From Solicoccozyma terricola (lineage: Eukaryota > Basidiomycota > Tremellomycetes > Filobasidiales > Piskurozymaceae), in the NCBI GenBank assembly GCA_001600875.1, contig BCLD01000010.1:344523-391229 (forward strand): a stretch of 46,707 nt of DNA, written 5' to 3'. Positions 20,183-29,210 of this stretch are shown in pieces. The position numbers and the translations under genes are program-made. Each line of letters starts with the position of its first letter. The first letter of the stretch is position 1. The notes under the pieces are model-generated. The model did no database searches. It had not been told where the DNA came from and worked only from the letters and a program-made list of their open reading frames with translations.

Positions 20183-21805
20183 ATGCCAGCATCTCGATCT
20201 CATACACAACCTCCACCAGGGCGTATACCAGAAGGGGCGTCGGTGGCGGAAAGGAGGTGGTTGGAGGAGGAGGGGCTGGGGGAGAAGGAGAGGAGGAGGA
20301 GGGCGAGGGTGTTGAGGAATAGGTTGAGTGCGCAGAAGTGAGTCGAGCGGCGAGTGTAGCGGCGAGCGTAGCGAGCATTCGTCCCCTGAGCGTAGCGAAG
20401 GACATCTCGCGAGCGTAGCGAGCACTCTCTCCCTGAGCGTAGCGAAGGACATCTCGTGAGCGTAGCGAGCACTCTCTCCCTGAGCGTAGCGAAGAATATC
20501 TCGCGAGCGCAGCGAGCATCCTTTCCCTGAGCGTAGCGAAGAACATCTCGCGAGCGTAGCGAGCAATACTCTCTCTTCGCTCGAATACTCTTCATCTCTT
20601 ATCTCTTGGGAACGTTGCGAGCACCCATCTTCTTCGCGTAGTGATCTCGGTCGTAGACGGAGAAGGAGAGTATAGTAGCTGACGATTCCACCCCGACCCC
20701 CCCTTACCAGTTCACGGAATCGCCGCAAGACGCATCTTCAGCAACTCGAGGAAACTGTTGAACACCTTCGACGGGAGAATGAGATTCTGCGAGGTGGTGG
20801 AACGGTTGATTCTTCGGATTCTTCGGCGACGGAAGGAACGAGATTGGAAAGGAGACTGAACCGCTTTGATGAGGATGAGGATGATGATGAGGAGGAGGAG
20901 GATGTGGATGACGAGGATGTCGAGGATAATCAAGATGACTATTCTCCGTCACGACCTGATCTCAGCCACCGAGGACGAAGAGTCAGTGGGAACACGGTCG
21001 CGACATCCGGTACCGTCGTCTCCCCCGCGTCATCGACTTTTTCCGGATGGGAGAATGAGAAATCAATCAATCAAGCACTCGTCGAGGAGAATGCGGCGTT
21101 CAAGAATCGCATAGAAGCATTGGAGAATATTATTCGAAACATGCTTGCCGGTCAGGTCGTAGCCGCCACCGCCGCCACCGCTGCCGCCACCGCCGCACCC
21201 GCGCCCGCACCACCACAACCGACATTCTCCATCAACGGACAACTTGTCGTTCCCGACCTCAAAGTCTCGTCATTCCCCACCACCCAAACCGCTCTCCCAC
21301 TCTCACCCACGATCTTATCATCCCCTCCTCTCCTTCTCCCCACCAACAACCTCAACCTCACTTGCCATCCAGCAGCGATGGTGACTTTGTCAACCTCCAA
21401 TAACGAGGCTGACAAGGCCCTGCAGCGGGTGTCGTTGATGGTTCGAATTGGGAAAAAAGTAGAAGAATGGAAGATGGACGTGGCGATCAGATGATGATGA
21501 TGATACAGGAAGAGGAACAAAATTCAATTCTTAATCATCATCGTCATCATCCTGATATGAGAGTGACGGCGGACGGGGAAGATCACATCGATATCTCACC
21601 CCTCATCAATGGGAATGGATCGATAGATTCATCACCGTCGTTATACGACGACCTCACACCGGCAATGACATTCGACAGTGATTTCGGTGGAACGGTCGAT
21701 GGTCTCGATTGGAACGCGATACTCTATAATGAAGACGACGAGGACGCGGTGGGGCGGCAAAGGAACGATCGAATGAAGCTGTTTGGACCCAGTGTGGGTG
21801 CTTAG
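20183..21805 (+). CDS. HXL1: HAC1/XBP1-like bZIP factor of the unfolded protein response
   Basis: It is the likely nuclear effector of the Ire1 pathway. Exon 1 (20183-20337) encodes MPASRSHTQPPPGRIPEGAS and the first half of the basic region, EKERRRRARVLRNRLSAQ. Exon 2 starts at 20711 and continues NSRNRRKTHLQQLEETVEHL, RRENEIL. The bZIP signature N-x7-R is NRLSAQNSR and the sequence is closest to the XBP1/HAC1 class. An acidic stretch and a second possible coiled coil (SINQALVEENAAFKNRIEAL) follow. Without further processing the frame stops at 21494 (312 residues). A second frame ending at 21805 overlaps it and encodes an acidic, probably activating tail (DDLTPAMTFDSDFGG, GLDWNAILYNEDDED). 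Removing 21373-21422 joins them into 399 residues. The gene symbol is by analogy with Cryptococcus HXL1. Confidence 0.9.
20344..20645 (+). repeat. GCGAGCG repeats with about 47-base tandem period in HXL1 intron 1
   Basis: The 373-base intron 20338-20710 contains roughly four tandem copies of a 47-base unit. Each copy includes CTGAGCGTAGCGAAGGACAT followed by CTCGCGAGCGTAGCGAGCAC and a CTCTCTCC tail. Copies differ by a few substitutions (GAAGGACAT against GAAGAATAT, CACTCTC against CATCCTT). Less regular units flank the array. It starts within about ten bases of the donor. Confidence 0.85.
21363..21433 (+). promoter_or_regulatory. Predicted Ire1-cleaved unconventional intron (two hairpins)
   Basis: The 5' hairpin has stem CCATC (21365-21369) with GATGG (21377-21381) around the 7-base loop CAGCAGC (21370-21376). 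The 3' hairpin has loop CTGCAGC (21420-21426), closed by CC/GG and, after a small internal loop, GACA (21411-21414) with TGTC (21430-21433). Cutting after the third base of each loop, as in XBP1, removes 21373-21422 (50 bases, 2 mod 3). Codons then run ...CAT CCA G|CA GCG GGT..., which opens the second frame. The ends are not GT-AG, so a spliceosome would not remove it. Cutting at an alternative CAG|CGG (after 21425) would give 53 bases and the same frame. Confidence 0.85.
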
Positions 21806-22429
21806 ATGCCGGTTGGTATATTTTAGGAAAATTCTTTTCGGTCCCGTGAGTACTGATTGGGGGGTCAAGATATGCGTTGGGGGGGGGGGAAACCGTGGGG
21901 AAAATCTGACATTGGACGTATTTCTTCGAATAGCGAAATATTTTTAATACGTGCGCAGGTAGCCGTCGATTTTAATCACTGTAGCAATACCCCGAAGGAA
22001 CCTCATCTCGGAGCGCCGTGTGGACGAGCCCAGGTATTCTCTGCGTCTTTTACTATGATCCCCCCCCCTCTCTTCCCCCCCTCCCACCCCCCCAAGTCTC
22101 ACCCAACCTACCTTACACCCGCTTTCGCCCTTCTCTCCCTCTCCCCCAGCTGATCTCGCTGCTCCCGCTCGCCGTTAACGGTTCTAGAGCCGAGCATGCT
22201 GATGACGCTGGGACGAGAGATTGAGCTGGTGATTTGCCGTGTGTGAGGTTCAGGCCGAGTGAGGTGCGAGGGTGTGGAAGTGGTGGTGGTGGATTCGATG
22301 GGGGAGGTTGGATTGGACGATGAACAACATGGGCATGCGCTGGTGCAACGTAGGGATGTATGTGGCTTGTATGTAGTATAGGTAGATAAGACGAAGAAGA
22401 TCCATATCGAATGGTGTCTATCCGATCGA
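21806..22429. other. Intergenic region after HXL1
   Basis: This is the HXL1 3' region and the promoter of the Aim32-ferredoxin gene. It contains a short G-run near 21882-21890, C-runs near 22061-22092, and GTGGTGGTGG steps near 22279-22290. No coding sequence is supported. Confidence 0.5.
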
Positions 22430-24149
22430 ATGACGCGGCGTCGATTGGCCGCCCCGCCCGCGTTTCAACAAATATCGGCAAACCACAGTGCGACCGTCCG
22501 ATTTCCCAATGTAATTGTGTCGTACACCTCCAGCATGTCCCTGCCGTGGTCGACAGCTCGCCAGACTTGCTCAGCATGCCTACGAGAAGCTACTCGCCGG
22601 CCAACGACCGTGGTTCTGCCCTGCAGACGACGCTGGCGTGTTTCAGGAAGAACTCTCTCAAGTATGAGCTCGCAGCAGACGACGTCAACTACCTCTTCCA
22701 TTCCCTCTACCCTCTCTCCAACCTCTAACGAATCATACGCAACGCCGGTGCTTCCCCTGTCACGTCACATTCCCTCATCCTCGGGCCTTTTACTGTTGTC
22801 CATACCAGGTCCAACAAGCAAATGGCCAAGCCACGTAGAAATGGAAGATGAGCTGGTCAATGAGCTTACAAAAGTCGCGAAAAAGGTCGGTGTTAGGGTT
22901 GTTTGCGAAGTGGGACAGGATCGATATCAAGCGAGGTTGATTTCGGCCGATGGTAGAACGAGCGATTTAGGGAAACTGTCGATGGAAAAAGTTGGATCGT
23001 TCGACTTTTCTCAAACGCTAGCTACGTCTCTGGAATCAGACGCAGCCATACCTGCCTCTCGTGAGATCCTCGTATGCACACACGGCGCTCGCGATTGTCG
23101 TTGTGGGGATATCGGCGGAGACCTCGTGGCGGCGCTGAACAAGGAGATTGGCAGACGGAAGATCGATGAGGTTGCAGTGAGAGAGGTCAGTCATGTTGGA
23201 GGTCACAAGTGAGTGTTTTATTAGTCGCAATTCACCGCTCGTCTCGATCTTTCGGGGGTGAAACGTATCGTTGAAAAAATCGAATATCCGTCCCCCTTTT
23301 GAAAAAGATGGGCCGCCAACGCAATCCTCCTGCCATCTCTACACCTACTAGGAAATCTTCGACCTTCCCACGCTCCAGCAGTCCTTGATCATCTACAATC
23401 ACTCTCATCCGCGCCTGCTATTGAACCTTTACTGGGAGACACATCGGTGATCAATGATGCTCGCTCGTATGCAGCGATAGGCATGTGGGATCATTTCAGA
23501 GGAGCATTTGGAAAGGAAGAGGAAGATCAGGAGGCGATGTGGGTGGAGGCAACGTCGTTTGTACGATCAGAGGGGAAGCAGGATTCGGCGGCTGAGACGA
23601 CGTTGAATGTTGACATTGAAAAGTCTACATCACCGGTAACGTCGTCGTCGGCCGATCTCCTTTCTTCCCGTCCTACATCTCTGCTACGACCCACTCCACA
23701 AGAAAAGGTCCGTCTGAAATTCATCAGAATAGTGGATGGCGAGTCGGAAATCAGCTACGTAGACGCATTTACTGGGGAGACTGTCATGGATGTGGCAAAA
23801 CGGGAAGGTTTGGAACCGATCGAGGGTGTTTGTGGTGGACATCTTGGTGAGTTGTGCGAGAGTCGAGCCAACGTGACATACCCGGTATGAAAACTGATCT
23901 AAATACATACCCTTCTCTTTTCTTTTTTTGGTACTTTGTTTTTCTCTGATAGAATGCGCCACATGTCATATCTACCTCCCGGCGTCCGCGCCACAGTCTG
24001 AAGTGACTGACGACGAAGAGGACATGTTGGGGTACGCTTTGGAGTACAAGGAGGATGAGAGTAGGTTGGCATGTCAGATTGAGGTCAGTCAGAGGTTGGC
24101 GGAGTGGAGTCAGGTCGATGGGAATGGTATAGGATTGCCTCGATGGTGA
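22430..24149 (+). CDS. Aim32/Apd1-type [2Fe-2S] domain fused to adrenodoxin-type ferredoxin
   Basis: Three exons, 22430-23208, 23308-23846 and 23953-24149, join in frame. The first part is a sucrase/ferredoxin-like domain of the Apd1/Aim32 family: WPSHVEMEDELVNELTK, then ILVCTHGARDCRCGDIGGDL with C-x8-C, and EVSHVGGHKWAANAILLPS with H-x3-H, the bis-histidine cluster ligands known for that family. After a linker rich in S and T comes a complete vertebrate-adrenodoxin/Yah1-type ferredoxin: VRLKFIRIVDGESEISYVD, GVCGGHLECATCHIYLP (C-x5-C-x2-C), DDEEDMLGYAL, and the fourth cysteine in SRLACQIEV. The N-terminus is arginine-rich, fitting mitochondrial import; an alternative in-frame start at 22535 (MSLPWSTARQTCSACLREAT) looks equally like a presequence. 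Two different clusters in one chain suggest an electron-transfer relay. Confidence 0.9.
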
Positions 24150-24585
24150 TAGTGTGTGCTGTGCAGAGGATGATACATGACCCTGCTGTCCCTATGCCCT
24201 CTTCCTTCTCCCCCTGCTGTCCCTGTCCCATGTACCCTCTTCCCTGTCCCTGTCCCTCCCACCGTCCCGTCCCTCCCTCTATTCCCAAGTCACGTGCCAT
24301 TTCAACTCCCGAACGTCGCGTTCATGAGCACACTCTCACTCAACTCTACACGTATGGGCTCATAGCACCAGCATCATCCACAATCACCACAACAGTAACA
24401 AGCCGTATACCACGTCCTTCTCCACACACAACGCACGGCTCGATCGATCGCATCTAGAACGAACATCGTTGGCAAAAGTAGAAATATCAACACCACTATA
24501 GAGCGTCCTTCGTGTCATTTCCAAAAATAAAAATAACGACGTAGCTTTCTCAACGGACATCCATCGATACCCACTCCCATTCACA
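24150..24585. other. Intergenic region, pyrimidine-rich
   Basis: This 436-base space between two forward genes holds many CCCTGTCCCT-type steps at about 24180-24290, a CACGTG hexamer near 24292 and a CGATCGATCG stretch near 24443. It is read as the 3' region of the ferredoxin fusion and the promoter of the next gene. No gene is seen. Confidence 0.5.
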
Positions 24586-25770
24586 ATGTTCCGTCGTAAA
24601 CGACCTTCAACGGCGCAAAATAAATCCAAAGCCGCTTCATCCACGCTTCCCGAATCGGCAAGCTCGTCTTCCATGGCTAGTTCGAGTAGTGGTAGTAGCG
24701 GTCTTGGACTTCCGTTGGTGGAGTTGACCATTCCTAGAGATGATTTTAGAGGTAGTGTTATTATTACCAAGTGAGCATCACGGGACAGGAGATCGAGGTG
24801 GAGCATATATCATAGCCTGTTTGCTGATGAACACCCCGACACCCCGACACCTCCACACACCTCTCTCTCTCTCTCTCTCTCTCTCTCCTCCCAGCCTCGC
24901 CAAACGGTTCTCCATCCTTAGAGAAGCACAACCGACTCGGAACTCCCACCTCCCACTCCATACCAACGGCCGACCTCCCGTCTCCATCGACGATATCCGT
25001 CTTCGGTTGGCCGACCAACGACAACGAGCGACGCGAGAGCGAGGAGAGCAAGATGGGAAACGATGGTTCGTGACAGAGGAAGAAGAGGATATCGTATTAG
25101 AAGAACTTGTCTTTCCGCAGGATGAGGTTTCGATGACCTCTCCAGTGGCTGACTTTAGAAGATCACCGAGTGATTGGAGTATTTCCAGGTCCACGACGTC
25201 GAGTAACACTTTTGGATCCATGGCTAGGTCTCATAGTGCTTCGGAGACGAGTACCGGGTCGTTGTCATCCATGGTAAATGATACTCGAATGGCACGACCT
25301 CCTCCTCCTTCTGATGGCGCGGGCCCACACTCGAAGAGTTATGGTATATCATTTGGCTCACAAATGAGAGACAAGGAGATTATGCGGGTCGCAGCTTCTC
25401 GAGGAGCGGGGAAGATGAAGCGGAGCGCGGAAGATGGGATCTTGAATATCGCACCGAAAGGGAAATCGCAAGGGAAGCTGGTCATCATGAAGGAAGACGA
25501 GGACGACATTGAGGATGAGGATATGACACCGAGGTCTTTGGAAATAGCGGGAAGATGGACGCCACCGGTCTCAGCAACTAGCAGTCATTTCAAACACAGA
25601 AAAAGCTCCCTCCCATCACCTCTTCCTGCAGCATCCAGACTTGCAACACGGAAATCACTCCTCGATGGTTTTAGTTCCGAGTCGCTACGACGTATCTCGA
25701 TGGCTCTGGTAGAGATCGAGGAGGAATTAACAGCGACGCGACAGATGGAGCACGTCGAATCAGAAATTCT

Positions 25771-25841
<71 letters not shown>

Positions 25842-28800
25842 GGAAGGCCCGGTCGTCAAAAGTCAAGCCACTCACACCGCATCGCAGTAATCAGCTATCC
25901 TCATCTTCGAGCAATGGTAGTATCGGACCGACATCAGCTGGCCACGAACGCAAGACCAGCATCACGAGGAGTCCAGCATATCACGATTCTCTTTCCGTCG
26001 CTGCACACAGGGCAACGCTGGTAGAGGAACGCTCTCCAAGCCCTAGTCCAGCTCCAGCTACCACAAGAACCAATTTAGATCGCGCTCCAGCTCTCCCTCG
26101 AATCAGTTCACGAGCCGGAAAACACAATCGACAACCGAGCGCTACGTCGCAGCTCAAAGCGCTACTGCCTGACCCACCCAGTTCAGCTCCTATTTCCCAC
26201 CACGCGCGGTCGGCTTCCAGCTCACCGTTTTACCCTGGAATGGCAGCTCCGGTGGTACCTGTGACTTTGACGAGAATGCGAAGCGCGTCGACGACGTCTG
26301 CGGGTGCGAGTCCGGTCTCTCGCGACTCGATCATCAGTGGGTATGTGCCGGGTGATGCAAGACCGTTTACACCTCCTCGGTCAACGTTGATCGTGGAGGG
26401 TGGGAATAGCACTCTTTCGTCTCAACTTGGTGGGTCATCAGCATCACACAATAATACCAGTAGAATCGCTGCGGCCCGAGCTGGTGGAGAGAATCGACCT
26501 CAACTATTCATCAAGCCCGGCCTCACGGTCCCAATGGTGAGATCAGCGTCCGGTGGTCGTATCCCATCCGTCTCTCCAGTGACCGAGACATTCGAAGCCA
26601 GTGAACCGACGCCGACCGATGTCACGTGGGCGTGGTCGCAGCAAACTTCCACACCTCGCGTTTCTGGTCTTCACAGCAACCCTTCTTCACCTCTGGCACC
26701 ATGGGATTCGCGGAAGTCTCCCGAGGACCAGGATGCTGAAGCTGGAGACGTCACTTTCGATACTACTGCATACTATGGTCAACCATCTCCTGTTCGAAGA
26801 ACCTCCCTGGTGGAGGGCTTGGACGTGCTGGACACGGAATCTCGACAACTTGGAGAGACTAGTAGATACTCCTCGAGGACCAGTCTAGACTCGCAATATA
26901 ATCTCGAGGAACGCGACGACGATTTGGAGGCGATGCTGTTTCCACCACCGGTAACAACGTGTGCCATCAATGCGACCATGGCAGACCATGACGACGACGA
27001 CGATGACGGTTGGGATATTACTTGCGAGCAGATGATGACCCTTCAAAATAAGTTAGTCAATCAAGCGAAAGCGATACGGTTGGAAATGAACGGACCGGAT
27101 GAAATTTCCCCTCGACCTTCCCCAAACCCTGCGGATACGCTGGTGAGTTGCAAAAGTGTTTGTCCTCGTAGTACGCTCGCGATTGACGTGCCGCCATGAC
27201 AGCAACACCGCCCTTCACGTCGCCTTCGGAGAACGGAGATGTCGACATTTGCGATGCGGGAAGAGGTGGGCCAGCTCGAAGTTGCTCTCTCACCACCCGT
27301 GTCGGCCGAGGGCTACACGCCGTTATTGCAACGCCAGCCAACAACCTCTTCCACCGTGTCCAGCAATTTTGCTTGCACACCCAGCTCGGCGAATGACGGT
27401 GCTTCGCCTGGAGATAATCCAACCGTCGCTAGTCACTTTCTAGATGGAACGGCGAATGATTCGGCGCATGACAGATTCCCCGGGGATAAACATCGGACAC
27501 CCTTGACCATTGTCACGCCACATCTCCCAGACTCGCAGCCCTCTCGATCTCGCAATTTGGCGGACGACCCAGCGGTCCGCAAGCAATTTGAGGAAAAGAT
27601 CGCCCAGGCTACTGCTGAGCTCCAACGGAACGCTTCTACCGGCGGCAAGCTGTCTCGCAAGAATACTCGGACAAAGGCGTCTCAGATCTCTAATCCGCAA
27701 CTCTTGTCTTCGTCCTCGAAATTCGTGACCAACCCAATCTCATCGCCACGGATGGAGCAGTCGGGTCGGATCGAGAGTCCGAGGGATGCTAGCTCGACAG
27801 CAGGTCGCATTCGCAAATTGGCTGGATTGGGCACCTCGAAGGATGCTCCCGATTCCCCACTGGCGTCGCGGGCCGATGCGGAACCCAACAGACTGAACGA
27901 CGTGTCCTTTGTGAAACGAACAGAGTCCAAGAAAGCGGTCAAGGAGGTGTCCATGTCAAATGCTCAGCCTGCATTGCATCGGGGGAACAGCACTGGATTT
28001 CGTGGGCTAATCGGGAAATTGCGCACGAAAGGTGTTACAGAGCCATTGTTTGAAGAGGTATCTCCTCTCGTGGCGGAAGAGCAACCGGTATCGCCCCCAA
28101 CATTTGCGAGGACGCAACGGTATGGCGCGCAAACCAACTCTGTGGTACGTAGGACCATCATTGTACCTCATCAGAGCCATCCGTCGAGTACAGGACAACC
28201 GGAGTTGTCAATGTCCGGCCCATTCCGCAAACCATCGACTCGCCGGAAACCGGTGAAAGCTCTGGATGATGCGCCAGCTACTTCCATCCAGCCACCCGTT
28301 CCGCAAGCTCACGACCCTCAATCCCTTCACACGCGGACCGTATCGTCACGCTACTCTCAACCGGGCTCTGACGGCTCGATTCTGGACATGTACATGGAGA
28401 ATGACGACGAAAATGATTCCTTTGACGGGACGCAGGTGCGGGATGCTGTAGAGATATGGTGAGTGGGCTATTTCGGCAAGCAATGTGATGTCATTCTGAG
28501 TGGGTTTTTCCCCTTGATAATCAGCGAGATGAGCGACGGGAACGTCATCTGGAACGTCCTTGAAAGTGGGAGGACCGTGGAAAGTCACGAGATGGCGGCG
28601 AACCATACGTTGCAACACCCTGCTGAAATGTCGAGCGCCTTCCAATTGTCCATCAAGGGTCCTTCTAGCAATCAGCTGGCAAAGCTTGGTCAAACTCGCC
28701 CTGAAACCAAGGTGAGTAAGAGACTTGTCTGGTAGACGGGAATTTGCAGCAGACCGAATCGTCGCCCTACAGGTCTACTTTTCTTCATCTGCCCAAATGG

Positions 28801-29036
28801 CGGATCTGATCGAGGATATCTCTCGGGATCTTGATTCAGGCCGGTTCGACATTGTTCCTTCGGGGGAGGCAGCAACAGCCACGCCAACACAAACTGGTCA
28901 CCTGCCGCCTCTCAGCACGAGATTGCAAGTGAGTGTAAAAGCCCATCAAAGTCGATGTACAAGACCGGCTGATATTTTGGGCAACCCCCAGTCTCTTCTC
29001 ACTCACCACCTCGGTACCGCAAAAGACAGCATGTAA
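24586..29036 (+). CDS. Large low-complexity fungal protein, function unknown
   Basis: Six exons join in frame: 24586-24770, 24895-27142, 27203-28458, 28525-28711, 28773-28928 and 28991-29036, about 1,350 residues. The N-terminus reads MFRRKRPSTAQNKSKAASST then LPLVELTIPRDDFRGSVIIT and NLAKRFSILREAQP, the first ordered block. Most of the protein is S-, P- and R-rich and disordered, with many SP and TP steps that look like kinase sites, and a DNDN/GDGD run from a microsatellite. The C-terminal ordered block is RDAVEICEMSDGNVIWNVLE, then RPETKVYFSSSAQMADLIED, ISRDLDSGRFDIVP. A block of this kind is, as I recall, shared by uncharacterised proteins of other filamentous fungi, so the ends are probably the conserved parts. 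I cannot name a domain. The architecture suits a scaffold in polarity or signalling, which is a guess. Confidence 0.75.
25771..25841 (+). repeat. In-frame AACGAC/GGCGAC microsatellite
   Basis: About six AACGAC units followed by several GGCGAC and GACGAC units encode an asparagine-aspartate then glycine-aspartate run in the large low-complexity protein. The unit is six bases, so copy-number change would keep the frame. Confidence 0.85.
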
Positions 29037-29210
29037 CATAAAACGACAGACCTTTTACGACCTTCACGTTTGTATTTTCATTTAGGGGCTCAAAGCGATC
29101 GTATATGCATTCAAATGTAAACCAAGCCGGAAACCAAGCGGGAAATCATTCCATCTATCTAAAACCACTAAAATTCCAAGTCCGCCTCTACCAATCTGCA
29201 TTGCTGATAG

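Noticed and set aside
20344..20645. Regular repeats with spacers suggesting a CRISPR array
   Set aside because: The repeats and the intervening parts are both repeated, the units are degenerate, the array is inside a spliceosomal intron of a eukaryotic gene, and no cas-like gene is nearby.
19682..20728. A 348-codon reverse-strand open frame
   Set aside because: It runs through the GCGAGCG repeat array and the HXL1 first exon; its product is repeat-derived (SLRSGRECSLRSRDVLRYAQ) with no domain. The forward bZIP reading is far better supported.
20831..21494. Possible frameshift error in the bZIP gene because the acidic C-terminal frame is out of phase
   Set aside because: A sequencing indel is possible in principle, but the two CNG|CNGN hairpins with exact frame restoration explain the phase change as Ire1 splicing.
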